Origin: DASQFQ01 sp963722815 | GTDB lineage: Bacteria > Actinomycetota > Thermoleophilia > Solirubrobacterales > Solirubrobacteraceae | NCBI GenBank assembly: GCA_963722815.1 | Contig: CAVROM010000010.1 | Coordinates: forward strand, 310,001-374,000 | Direction: 5' to 3' | DNA length: 64,000 nucleotides | Part shown: one piece after another, positions 29,999 to 38,404 of the stretch | Position numbering within the stretch: the stretch's first letter is position 1 | Layout of the letters: every line of letters starts with the position of its first letter | Notes under the pieces: model-generated | Databases searched by the model: none | What the model was told of the DNA's origin: nothing | The model's input: the letters and a program-made list of their open reading frames with translations, nothing else | Made by a program: the position numbers and the translations under genes

Positions 29999-30670
29999 GT
30001 GGCGCCGGTCCTGATCCGCCAGCACGTCGACACAGCGCCGGTGGGCCTGCTGGCCGAGTGGCTCGAGGCGCGCGGGCTGGCGTACGAGGTGCAGCAGACG
30101 TGGGTCACGCCGTCGGTGCCGGATCCAGCGGACTACGCGTTCGTCGCCTCGCTCGGGCACGACCGGATGGCCGGCGACCTGCACGATCCGGGCGTGGCGG
30201 CCGAGCGCGAGCTGCTGACGCGCGCCGTGGAGCGCGACGTGCCGGTGCTCGGCCTGTGTTATGGCGGCCAGGTGCTCGCGGCGGTGCTCGGCGCCGCGGT
30301 CGGGCCCGCGCCGGTGCCGGAGCTGGGCTGGCGCCTGGTCGAGAGCGACGATCCCTCGCTGATCCCGGAGGGGCCGTGGCTCGAGTGGCACTACGAGCGC
30401 TTCTGCACGCCGCCGGGCGCGACCGAGCTCGCCCGCACCGACGACGCGCCACAGGCGTTCCGGCTCGGTCCGCACCTGGGTGTGCAGTTCCATCCCGAGG
30501 CGACCGTGGAGATCGTGGCCGGGTGGGCGGTGGCCGAGGAGCGCGAGGACGTGCCGCTGGCCGCCCCGCCGGAGCAGCTCGAGGCGGCGCGGAGCGCGGC
30601 GTTCCGCCTCTTCGACGGGTTCGTGCGCTCGGCGGACCTTTTGGCACACCATTTGCCGTCCAGCGCCTGA
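29999..30670 (+). CDS. Class I glutamine amidotransferase-like protein
   Basis: A 223-residue GATase1 domain. The nucleophile elbow is VLGLCYGGQVLAAVLGA (Cys at about residue 88), and the catalytic His-Glu pair is in LGVQFHPEATVEIV (about residue 165). No synthetase domain is fused or adjacent. GTG 29999 follows the LOR stop by 17 bases. It lies 40 bases before the microcompartment aminotransferase on the same strand, so it may act on a gamma-glutamyl intermediate or be an independent glutaminase-type hydrolase; this link is inference from position. Confidence 0.82.
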   Translation: MAPVLIRQHVDTAPVGLLAEWLEARGLAYEVQQTWVTPSVPDPADYAFVASLGHDRMAGDLHDPGVAAERELLTRAVERDVPVLGLCYGGQVLAAVLGAAVGPAPVPELGWRLVESDDPSLIPEGPWLEWHYERFCTPPGATELARTDDAPQAFRLGPHLGVQFHPEATVEIVAGWAVAEEREDVPLAAPPEQLEAARSAAFRLFDGFVRSADLLAHHLPSSA

Positions 30671-30676
30671 ATTGGT

Positions 30677-30702
30677 ACGTTCCGCGCCAAGGCGCGGAAC
30701 GT
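30677..30702. promoter_or_regulatory. 12-bp hairpin/dyad immediately before the microcompartment operon
   Basis: ACGTTCCGCGCC, AA, GGCGCGGAACGT is a perfect inverted repeat ending eight bases before ATG 30711. It occupies the place where a ribosome-binding site would be expected, and none is visible. It may be an operator, a translational control hairpin, or the terminator of the amidotransferase gene. Confidence 0.5.
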
Positions 30703-30710
30703 GTACGACT

Positions 30711-31994
30711 ATGGCTTCTTCTCGTTCGAGTCCGAAGGCGGACTTCCTCCGCCGCTCCGAGCAGTTCTGGAACCCGGACAAGACGCGCTTCTGGCAGGAC
30801 GCCGGCGTCGACCTGGTGATCGACCGCCGCGAGGGCTACTGCTTCTGGGACATGGCGGGACGCAGGCTGATCGACCTGCACCTCAACGGCGGCACCTACA
30901 ACCTCGGCCACCGCAACCCTGAGCTGATCACGACGCTCGAGCAGGCGATGGGCCGGTTCGACATCGGCAACCACCACTTCCCGGCGCTGGCGCGGACCGC
31001 GCTGGCCGAGGCGCTCGTCGCCACCTGCCCGCCGTCTTTGAAGCGCGTCATCTACGCGAGCGGCGGCGGCGAGGCGACCGACATCGCGATCAAGACCGCG
31101 CGCCACACGCGGCAGAAGCGCAAGATCGTCTCGATCCGCAAGGGCTACCACGGCCACACCGGGCTCGCGGTGGTGGCGGGCGACGACCGCTTCTCGACGT
31201 TGTTCCTCTCCGATCGCCCGGACGAGTTCGTGCAGGTTCCCTTCAACGACCTCGGCGCGATGGAGGAGGCGCTGTGCGGCGGCGACGTCGCGGGCGTGGT
31301 GATCGAGTCGATCCCCGCCACCTACGGCTTCCCGCTGCCCGAGCCCGGCTACCTGCGCGCGGTCAAGGACCTGTGCGAGCGCCACGGGGCGCTTTACATC
31401 GCCGACGAGGTCCAGACCGGGCTGATGCGGACCGGCGAGATGTGGTGCATCGAGAAGTCCGGGATCGAGCCGGACATCATGATCGTCGGCAAGGGGATCA
31501 CCGGCGGGATGTACCCCATCGCCTGCTGCGTCGTGTCCGAGGAGTGCAGCGCGTGGCTGAAGGAGGACGGCTTCGGCCACATGTCGACCGGCGGCGGCGC
31601 CGAGCTCGGCTGCATCGTGGCGCTCAAGGTGCTCGAGATCTGCGGCCGGCCCGAGGTGCGCTCGATGGTCCACTACATCGCCGAGCGCTTCCGCAGCGGG
31701 CTGCGGGCGATCCAGGACACGTATCCCGAGTGGCTGGTCGGCATCCGCCAGGACGGGGTCGTCATGGGGCTCGAGTTCGACCACCCGCAGGGCGCGAAGC
31801 TCGTGATGCGGCGGCTGTACGAGAACGGCGTATGGGCGATCTTCTCGACGCTCGACCCGCGCGTGCTCCAGTTCAAGCCCGGGATCCTGCTCGGCCCGGC
31901 GATGGTCGACGAGATCCTCGACCGGACGGCGGTGGCGATCGGCCAGGCGCTCGCCGATACCGCCTCCGCTCCGAAGGAGGCGCTGCCGGCATGA
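30711..31994 (+). CDS. Class III PLP-dependent aminotransferase / amino-alcohol-phosphate phospho-lyase
   Basis: A 427-residue fold-type I PLP enzyme. Seen are YASGGGEATDIAIKTARH (phosphate-binding turn), GYHGHTGLAVVAGDD, IADEVQTGLMRTGEMW with the PLP-pyridine Asp, and IVGKGITGGMYPIACC with the Schiff-base Lys. In microcompartment loci with an APH-fold kinase, such enzymes act as phospho-lyases on O-phosphorylated amino alcohols (as in eukaryotic ethanolamine-phosphate phospho-lyase), releasing aldehyde, ammonia and phosphate. That role here is inferred from the neighbours at 31991-37485. ATG 30711 has no clear ribosome site. The stop overlaps the next gene (ATGA). Confidence 0.87.
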   Translation: MASSRSSPKADFLRRSEQFWNPDKTRFWQDAGVDLVIDRREGYCFWDMAGRRLIDLHLNGGTYNLGHRNPELITTLEQAMGRFDIGNHHFPALARTALAEALVATCPPSLKRVIYASGGGEATDIAIKTARHTRQKRKIVSIRKGYHGHTGLAVVAGDDRFSTLFLSDRPDEFVQVPFNDLGAMEEALCGGDVAGVVIESIPATYGFPLPEPGYLRAVKDLCERHGALYIADEVQTGLMRTGEMWCIEKSGIEPDIMIVGKGITGGMYPIACCVVSEECSAWLKEDGFGHMSTGGGAELGCIVALKVLEICGRPEVRSMVHYIAERFRSGLRAIQDTYPEWLVGIRQDGVVMGLEFDHPQGAKLVMRRLYENGVWAIFSTLDPRVLQFKPGILLGPAMVDEILDRTAVAIGQALADTASAPKEALPA

Positions 31995-33481
31995 GCATCG
32001 TCGAGGCCGCACGCTCCGACCCGCCGGGCGCGCCCCGCGCGCGCACCATGCTCGCCCGCGCGCGCTGGGCGGCCACCAGCTTCGCCACCTACGACCGCGA
32101 GCGGACACAGCGGGTGGTCGATGCGGTCGCCGAAGCGGCATACCAAAACGCGGAAAGGTTCGCTCTAGCGGCGGTGGAGGAGACCGGGATGGGCGTCGCC
32201 GAGCACAAGCGGCGCAAGAACGAGGCGTGCTCGCGCGGGATCGCCGAGCGCTACTCCGTGGGGGACTACGTCGACGCGCAGGTCGACGCCGAGGCGAAGA
32301 TCGTCGCGGTGCCGAAGCCGGCCGGCGTCGTGCTCGCGCTGACGCCGTCGACCAACCCGATCGCGACTGTGTACTTCAAGGTCCTGCTGGCGCTGATGAC
32401 GCGCAACGCGGTCGTCGTGTCGCCGCATCCCCTGGCGCGCAAGACGAGCGTTGCCGCCGTGCAGCTGCTTGCCCGCGCGGCGGTCGAGGCGGGCGCCCCC
32501 GACGGCTGCCTGCAGGTGGTCGAGGAGCCGACGATCCCGCTCATCGAGGCGCTGATGGCCGACCCCGGCGTCGACGTGATCGTCGCCACCGGCGGCACCG
32601 CGGTCGTGCGCGCGGCCTACCGCAGCGGCAACCCGTCGCTCGGCGTCGGGCCCGGCAACGTGCCGGCGCTGGTCGATGCCACCGCCGACGTCGCGAAGGC
32701 GGCGCAGTGCCTCGCCGACTCGAAGGCGTTCGACAACTCGATCCTGTGCACCAACGAGTCGGTGGCGATCGTCGAGGCGCGGGTGGCCGACGCGTTCGTC
32801 CGCGAGCTGGCGCGCAACGGCGCGCACGTGCTCGACGAGGAGGAGGCGCAGCGTGTCCGCGACGCGTGCTACCCCGACGGCCGCATCAACGTCGAGCTGG
32901 CCGGCAAGGAGGCGCTCGCGCTGGCCGCGGCGGCGGACATCAAGGCGCCGCCGAAGACCCGCGTGCTCGTCGCGCCGTTCCCGCTGCTCGTGCCCGAGGA
33001 GCCGCTCGCGCGCGAGAAGCTGTTCCCGCTGCTCGGGCTCGTTCGCGTGCCGGACGCCGCGCGCGGGATCGACGCCGCCCGCGCGCTGCTGCGGATCGGC
33101 GGCGCCGGCCACTCGGCGGTCATCCACTCGACCGACCCGCGCACGATCCTCGCCTTTGGCGCCGCGGTCGGCGTGCTGCGCGTGTCGGTCAACGCGCCCG
33201 GGAGCACCGGCGGCTCGGGGCTCGACACCAACCTCGCGCCGACCATGACCGTCGGCACCGGCTTCTTCGGCCGCTCGTCGCTGACCGAGAACCTGCAGCC
33301 GCAGCACCTCACGCAGTGGACCCGCCTCGCGTACCACCGCGACGAGCCGCTCGGCGACTTCGACGGGCTCGAGCCGTGGACGGTGCGGCCCGAGCCGGCG
33401 CCGGTCTCGGTGCCCGCGCCGACCACCCGCGATGACCTGCGCGCGATGATCCTCGACGAGCTGCGGGAGCTGGTGCGCTGA
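31991..33481 (+). CDS. Acylating aldehyde dehydrogenase of a microcompartment, with C-terminal encapsulation peptide
   Basis: A 496-residue PduP/EutE-type CoA-acylating aldehyde dehydrogenase. Visible are VVLALTPSTNPIATVYFK, VDVIVATGGTAVVRAAY, the catalytic Cys in AFDNSILCTNES, and the C-terminal HLTQWTRLAY. After the catalytic core a Pro-rich linker (RPEPAPVSVPAPTT) leads to a short amphipathic helix, RDDLRAMILDELRELVR, exactly the form of peptides that target enzymes into microcompartments. Expected reaction: propionaldehyde + CoA + NAD+ to propionyl-CoA inside the shell. ATG 31991 overlaps the aminotransferase stop. Confidence 0.92.
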   Translation: MSIVEAARSDPPGAPRARTMLARARWAATSFATYDRERTQRVVDAVAEAAYQNAERFALAAVEETGMGVAEHKRRKNEACSRGIAERYSVGDYVDAQVDAEAKIVAVPKPAGVVLALTPSTNPIATVYFKVLLALMTRNAVVVSPHPLARKTSVAAVQLLARAAVEAGAPDGCLQVVEEPTIPLIEALMADPGVDVIVATGGTAVVRAAYRSGNPSLGVGPGNVPALVDATADVAKAAQCLADSKAFDNSILCTNESVAIVEARVADAFVRELARNGAHVLDEEEAQRVRDACYPDGRINVELAGKEALALAAAADIKAPPKTRVLVAPFPLLVPEEPLAREKLFPLLGLVRVPDAARGIDAARALLRIGGAGHSAVIHSTDPRTILAFGAAVGVLRVSVNAPGSTGGSGLDTNLAPTMTVGTGFFGRSSLTENLQPQHLTQWTRLAYHRDEPLGDFDGLEPWTVRPEPAPVSVPAPTTRDDLRAMILDELRELVR

Positions 33482-33483
33482 CC

Positions 33484-34089
33484 ATGGCCGAGCTCCGCTC
33501 CGCGATCTTCATCGACCAGCTGCAGCCGCAGACCATGTGCTACCTCGGCACCTGGATCCGCGGCCGGCTGCCGCGCATGGGCATGGCGGCGGCGGTGATC
33601 GAGGTCGCGCCGGGGCTGGACATCGAGCCGCTCACCGACGTCGCCGTCAAGCACACCCGCCTGCAGCCGGGGATCCTCGTCGTCGAGCGCCACTTCGGCT
33701 ACCTCGAGTTCCACGACCGCTCGCCGGCCGTCGTGCGGTCGGCGAGCGGGGCCGTGCTGGAGGCGCTCGGCGCCTCGCCGGCGGAGGCGAAGAAGCCGGA
33801 GGTGCTCGCCTCGACGCTCGTCTCGCGGCTCGACCACCAGCACGCCTTCCTCATCAACCGCAACAAGCTCGGCTCGATGGCGCTGCCCGGCGAGTCGCTG
33901 TTCGTGCTCGAGATGCAGCCCGCGTCCTACGCGATCCTCGCCGTCAACGAGGCCGAGAAGGCCGCGAACATCAAGGTCGTCGACTACCGCATGATCGGCG
34001 CCACCGGCCGCGTGTACATCACGGGCGAGGAGTCCGACGTGCGCGCCGCCTCCGAGGCCGCGACCGAGGCCCTGGAGCTGGTCGGATGA
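33484..34089 (+). CDS. Microcompartment shell protein, tandem BMC domains (BMC-T)
   Basis: A 201-residue protein made of two BMC folds. The first half has MGMAAAVIEVAPGLDIEPLTDVAVK and ILVVERHFGYLEFH; the second has HAFLINRNKLGSMALPGESLFVLEMQPASYAILAVNEAEKAANI and MIGATGRVYITG. Tandem-domain shell proteins assemble as pseudohexameric trimers, some with gated pores for larger metabolites. It starts two bases after the aldehyde dehydrogenase stop. A paralogue with the same layout is at 35118. Confidence 0.9.
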   Translation: MAELRSAIFIDQLQPQTMCYLGTWIRGRLPRMGMAAAVIEVAPGLDIEPLTDVAVKHTRLQPGILVVERHFGYLEFHDRSPAVVRSASGAVLEALGASPAEAKKPEVLASTLVSRLDHQHAFLINRNKLGSMALPGESLFVLEMQPASYAILAVNEAEKAANIKVVDYRMIGATGRVYITGEESDVRAASEAATEALELVG

Positions 34090-34579
34090 GCGACGACGCG
34101 CGCGACATCCTCCGCGAGCTGCTGGCCGAGGCGCTGGCCGGGACGAACGGGAACGGCGTGACGCCGCAGGTCCCGCCGCCGCCGGTGGCCGCCGTGCACC
34201 GGCCGGCCACGTGGGAGGCGCCGGCGGGAGGGGTGGAGCGGGTGACGATCGGCCGGGGACGACGACCTGAACCGGTTCGTCCGCGACCTCCTCACCCGCG
34301 CCGACCGCGAGGCGATCCTGGCCGGCCGCGTGCGGTTCACGCTCGGCGCCACCGACGGCAGCCCTTCCGGCGCCGAAAGGATCGCTTCGGGCTCCTTCGG
34401 AGGATTCCCCTCCGGGGGGTCCAACGCGGATGGCGCGGGGCGCGGTCACGGAGCGCACGGTCGCCGCGGCGGCCAAGGCGGGCGGCCGGCTCGTGCTCGG
34501 GCCGCGCGCGGTCCTCACGCCCCTGGCGCGCGAGAAGGCGCGCGCGCTGGGCATCGAGATCGAACGGGAGGATTCATAG
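34086..34579 (+). CDS. Microcompartment accessory protein with N-terminal helix and C-terminal BMC-associated motif (two frame breaks)
   Basis: About 164 residues when corrected for single extra bases near 34252 and 34436. The N-terminus MSDDARDILRELLAEALAG is an amphipathic helix like an encapsulation peptide, followed by a Pro-rich linker. The C-terminus reads AVTERTVAAAAKAGGRLVLG then AVLTPLAREKARALGIEIER, a short module that recurs in several microcompartment-associated proteins (the EutQ/PduM-like pattern with VTP and LA..KGI). The centre (LNRFVRDLLTRADREAI) is probably helical. ATG 34086 overlaps the BMC-T stop and the TAG at 34577-34579 abuts the next ATG. Likely a core-assembly or cargo-linking protein; this is inference. 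Confidence 0.7.
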
Positions 34580-34834
34580 ATGCTGAGAGCGAAGGTGACG
34601 GGATCGGTGTGGGCGACGCGGCGGGTCGGCGCGCTGCCCAACGGCGCGCTGCTCGAGGTGCGCACCGACGACGGCTCGACCTTGATCGCGTTCGACGTGC
34701 TGGGCAGCGGGGAGGGCGAGCGCGTGCTCGTCGCCACGGGCTCGGTCGCGTCGAACTACTTCAGCCCCGAGCACCCACCGCTCGACGCGCTGATCATCGG
34801 AATCCTGGACTCCAATGGAGAGGAGCAGCAATGA
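34580..34834 (+). CDS. eutN: EutN/CcmL-family microcompartment vertex protein (BMC-P)
   Basis: An 84-residue pentamer-forming vertex protein: MLRAKVTGSVWATRR at the start, GALLEVRTDDGSTLIAFDVLGSGEGERVLVATGS in the middle and PLDALIIGILDS at the end. These match the EutN/CcmL family throughout, including the G(E)GERVLVATGS loop. It caps the icosahedral vertices of the shell. It abuts the accessory gene and overlaps the BMC-H gene by four bases. Confidence 0.94.
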   Translation: MLRAKVTGSVWATRRVGALPNGALLEVRTDDGSTLIAFDVLGSGEGERVLVATGSVASNYFSPEHPPLDALIIGILDSNGEEQQ

Positions 34835-35109
34835 GCGAAGCGCTCGGCATGATCGAGACGAAGGGCTACGTGGCCGCGCTGGCGGCTGCGGACGCGATGG
34901 TGAAGGCGGCGAACGTGACGATCATCTCCCGCGAGGAGGTCGGCGACGGCCTGGTCGCGGTGGTCGTGCGCGGCGACGTCGGGGCGGTCAAGGCCGCGAC
35001 CGAGGCGGGGTCGGAGACCGCGTCGACGGTCGGCGACCTCGTCTCCGTCCACGTCATCCCGCGCCCCCACAACGAGCTGGGCAAGCACTTCACGGCGTCG
35101 GCCGCCTGA
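34831..35109 (+). CDS. Microcompartment hexameric shell protein (BMC-H)
   Basis: A 92-residue single BMC-domain protein: ALGMIETKGYVAALAAADAMVKAANV, then GDGLVAVVVRGDVGAVKAATEAG and VHVIPRPHNELGKHF. It is the major facet tile of the shell. The frame is intact and ATG 34831 overlaps the EutN stop. It is the only single-domain shell protein in this locus, so facets must be built from it together with the two BMC-T proteins. Confidence 0.95.
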   Translation: MSEALGMIETKGYVAALAAADAMVKAANVTIISREEVGDGLVAVVVRGDVGAVKAATEAGSETASTVGDLVSVHVIPRPHNELGKHFTASAA

Positions 35110-35117
35110 GGGTCAGA

Positions 35118-35752
35118 GTGGCGCGGTCGAGCTCCGCGTCTACCTGCCGATCCCAGACCTGGGGCGGCAGTTCGCGGCGTACCTCGGTACGCCGCTGCGG
35201 GCGCGCGGCTACCCGCCGATCGAGGGCGACCACGCGCTGATCGTCGAGGTCGCGCCCGGGCTGGCGATCGAGCGCATCATCGACCTCGCGCTCAAGGAGG
35301 TGCCCGAGGTCGAGCCGGGCATCCACTTCGTCGAGCGCCAGTTCGGCGTGCTCGAGGTGCACGCGGCCGACCCGGCGCTGGTCGACAAGGCGGGCCAGGC
35401 CATCCTCGCCGGCATCGGCGCGACGCCCGAGGACGCGCTGCGCCCGCGCCTCAACTACGTCGACGTGATCGAGGAGGTGACCGACCAGCACGCGGTCATC
35501 GTCAACCGCAACCGCGAGGCGTCGATGCTGCTCCCCGGCCAGACGCTGCTCGTGGTCGAGGTGACCCCGGCGCTGTTCGCCGCCGTCGCCGCCAACGCCG
35601 CCGAGCGCGTGGCGCCGGAGCTCACGCTCGTCACGGTCTCGATGATCGGCGCCGCAGGGCGCGTCTACCTCGCGGGCTCGACCCCGGATATCGTCCTCGC
35701 GCGCGACGAGATCACGCGCGTACTCGAGGGCGTGAAAGGGAGAGACGGGTGA
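35118..35752 (+). CDS. Second tandem-domain microcompartment shell protein (BMC-T), start uncertain
   Basis: About 210 residues, paralogous to the BMC-T at 33484: VELRVYLPIPDLGRQFAAYL, HALIVEVAPGLAIERIIDLALK, IHFVERQFGVLEVHA, HAVIVNRNREASMLLPGQTLLVVEVTPALFAAVAANAAER and MIGAAGRVYLAG. The in-frame reading from 35126 has no start codon. GTG 35118 with TGAGGG upstream is the likely start but needs a frame change within the first three codons, probably a sequence error. The stop overlaps the kinase start (GTGA). Confidence 0.85.
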
Positions 35753-36710
35753 GCATGGACCAGCTGGCGGAGGCGGCGCTCGAGCGCTTCGGCCTCTCGC
35801 CGCAGGCGACCGCCACGCTCTGCAACGTCTCCGAGAACCACACCTACCGCGTCGAGGACCCCGGATCGCCAGACGGCTACGCGCTGCGCGTCCACCGCCC
35901 CGGCTACCGCACGCCGCGCCAGATCGAGTCCGAGCTCGAGTGGGTCGACGCGCTGCGCGAGGACGACGCCGTCGACACGCCGACGGCCGTGCGCGCGCCC
36001 GGCGGCGAGCGCGTGGTCCACGTCGACGGTTACAACGTCGTCCTGTGGGAGTGGCTGCCCGGCGTGCGAGCCCGACCCGGAGGGCGACGCCGTGCTCGAC
36101 GGCTTCAAGGTGCTCGGGGCGGTCTCGGCGCGCATGCACGCGCACGCGCGCGCGTGGGAGCCGCCCGCCGGCTTCGACCGCCCGCCGTGGGACTACGACC
36201 ACACGCTCGGCGCCGCCGGGCACTGGGGCCGCTGGCAGGACGGGCTCGGGATGGGGCCGGAGGAGCTCGAGCTGCTCGGCGCGCCTGGACGAGACGATTC
36301 GCGGGCGCCTGCAGGCCTACGGGCAGGGCCCGGAGCGCTTCGGCCTCGTCCACGCCGACATCCGCCTCGCCAACCTGCTCGTCGACGACGGCCACGTGCG
36401 CGTGATCGACTTCGACGACTCCGGCTTCACCTGGTTCATGTACGACTTCGCGACCACGGTCTCGTTCATGGAGGACCACCCGCGCGTGCCCGAGCTGCAG
36501 GCGGCGTGGCTGGAGGGCTACCGCTCGGTGGCGCCCCTCGATCCCGCCGACGAGGCCGAGCTCGACACCTTCGTGATGCTGCGCCGCCTGCTGCTGGTGG
36601 CCTGGATCGGCTCGCACCACACGTTCGCCACCGAGGCCGCGGAGCTCGGCGCGGGCTTCACCGCCGGCACCTGCGCGCTGGCGGAGCGCTACCTGTCAAC
36701 CCACGCCTAG
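35749..36710 (+). CDS. APH-fold small-molecule kinase, probable 1-amino-2-propanol kinase (two frame breaks)
   Basis: About 320 residues of the aminoglycoside phosphotransferase/choline kinase fold. The N-lobe has YALRVHRPGYRTPRQIESELEWV (ATP-binding Lys/Arg region); the catalytic loop is FGLVHADIRLANLLV (HxDxxxxN) and the metal site is VIDFDDSG. Single extra bases near 36069 and 36284 interrupt it. GTG 35749 or ATG 35755 may start it. In the aminoacetone-type microcompartment of mycobacteria a homologous kinase phosphorylates (S)-1-amino-2-propanol; by gene context I assign the same role, with ethanolamine-like amino alcohols as alternatives. Confidence 0.82.
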
Positions 36711-36719
36711 GAGATCCGC

Positions 36720-37485
36720 GTGTTCACCCCTCTCACCGGCCGCACCGTCCTCGTCACCGGCGGCACGAAGGGCATCGGCAAGGGCATCGCCGGCGTCTTC
36801 GCGCGCGCGGGCGCCAACGTCGCCATCGCCGGGCGCGACCGCGAGCGGGGGGAGGCGGCGGCGCAGGAGCTCGGCGCCCGCTACCTGATCGCCGACGTCG
36901 CGAAGGCGGCGGACTGCGAGCGCATGGTCGAGGAGACGGTCCGCGAGTTCGGCGGCCTCGACGTCCTGTGCGCGAACGCCGGCATCTTCCCCGACGTCAA
37001 GCTCGCCGACATGAGCGAGCAGGACATCGACGACGATCTTCGCCACCAACGTCAAGGGCACGATGCTGTCGGTCAAGGCCGCGCTGAACCCGCTCGAGGC
37101 CAGCGGCCACGGCCGCGTCATCGTCACCTCCTCGATCACCGGGCCGATCACCGGCTTCCCGGGCTGGTCGCACTACGGCGCGACCAAGGCCGCGCAGCTC
37201 GGCTTCCTCCGCACGGCCGCGATCGAGCTGGCCGCGCGCAACATCACCATCAACGCGGTGATGCCGGGCAACATCGCCACCGAGGGCCTCGACGAGCTCG
37301 GCGACGACTACCGCAAGACGATGGAGGCGGCGATCCCCCAGGGCCGGCTCGGCAAGGTCGAGGACATCGGCAACGCGGCGCTCTTCTTCGCCACCGACGA
37401 GGCCGGCTACATCACCGGGCAGCAGCTCGTGGTCGACGGCGGCCAGATCCTGCCCGAGGGCCAGCTGGCGCTCGACGCGGTGTAG
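36720..37485 (+). CDS. SDR-family dehydrogenase of the microcompartment locus (one frame break)
   Basis: About 255 residues. TGGTKGIGKGIAGVFARAGA is the cofactor site, CANAG follows at about residue 90, TSSITGPITGFPG carries the Ser, and YGATKAAQLGF the Tyr/Lys pair; the end GYITGQQLVVDGGQILPE is standard. One extra base near 37037 (after DIDD, before IFATNVKG) breaks the frame. GTG 36720 follows GGAGATC. In the AAUM/RMM model an SDR interconverts aminoacetone and 1-amino-2-propanol, the most likely job here by context. Confidence 0.85.
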
Positions 37486-37498
37486 TTGATGCCGCCGG

Positions 37499-37648
37499 CG
37501 AACGACAACGGCGGCTGGGTAGGAGGTGGGTTTCAATGCCGGGAGCGGCACGAATGTCGTCTCGACCACCGTATGGGTGGTCGAGCTGACACTCGTGGCC
37601 GCAGGGCCGGTTCGCACTCGATCCCTAGCCGGCCGCCGTTGACGTTCT
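37499..37648. repeat. Long intergenic inverted repeat, copy R2
   Basis: A 150-base imperfect hairpin between the SDR stop and the GntR start. Left arm begins CGAACGACAACGGCGGCTGG; right arm ends CCGGCCGCCGTTGACGTTC; the centre is ACCACCGTATGGGTGGT. Nearly the same sequence occurs at 44096-44245, and a truncated copy at 9911-10004. The arms of this copy have diverged more from each other than those of R3. Confidence 0.85.
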
Positions 37649-37649
37649 G

Positions 37650-38389
37650 ATGGAGGGCTCCGCCGTCTCGCTCGGCCCGACCGCGCTCGCCGCGCGCGAG
37701 CGGCTCCTTGCCGAGCTGCCCGGCGCCGGGAGCTCGTGTCGGTGCGGAGCGGGAGCTGGCGGAGCGCCTGGGCGTGTCGCGCTCGACGATCCGCGCCGCG
37801 CTGGGCGACCTCGAGCGCGGCGGTGTCATCAGGCGGACGCGCGGCCGGGGCGGCGGGATCTTCGTCGCCGAGCGCAAGGTGGAGCGCGACCTCACGACGC
37901 TCGCCGGCCTCCCCGCCTACCTGCGCCGCGGCGGCTTCCAGTCCGACGCGCGGGTGCTCTCGACCGCCACCGTGGAGGCCGACGCCGACGCCGCCGGGGC
38001 GCTCGGGCTGGAGGAGGGCGCGCTGGTGCTCGAGGTCGTGCGCGTGCGCCTCGCCGACGGCGAGCCGCTCTCGCTCGAGCGCGCGCTGTTCCCGGCCGAG
38101 CGCTTCCCCGGCCTGCTCGACCGCTCGCTCGGCGGCTCGCTGTACGAGCTGCTGCAGGCGCACTACGGCGCTCGCGCCCGGCGAGGCGGAGGAGCACATC
38201 GAGGTCGTCGCCGCCGGCGCCGCCGAGGCGCGGCTGCTCGAGCTGCGCCGCGGCGCGCCGCTGCTGGCGGTGGCGCGTACGGCATGGGACGCCGAGGGGC
38301 GTCCGTTCGAGCGCTCGCACGACCTCTTCCGCGCCGACCGGGCCCGGATGGTGGTCCGCTCCTTGCCACGGCAGGAATCAGATGGTTGA
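37650..38389 (+). CDS. GntR/HutC-family transcriptional regulator (two frame breaks)
   Basis: About 245 residues. The N-terminal winged helix is recognisable in AERELAERLGVSRSTIRAAL and GVIRRTRGRGGGIFVAE, followed by a UTRA effector domain (DARVLSTATVEADADAAGAL, SLERALFPAERFPGLLDRSL, VARTAWDAEGRPFERSHDLFR). Single extra bases occur near 37730 and 38165. ATG 37650 begins two bases after repeat R2 and has no visible ribosome site. It probably controls the permease and the microcompartment genes; a GGACAA dyad 16 bases after its stop is a candidate target. Confidence 0.8.
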
Positions 38390-38404
38390 ATCTCGAAAGT
38401 CGTA

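Noticed and set aside
34330..34834. Long open frame overlapping the accessory and EutN genes in another frame
   Set aside because: It simply joins the correct BMC-H frame to upstream shadow sequence; EutN (34580-34834) has a full family match in its own frame.
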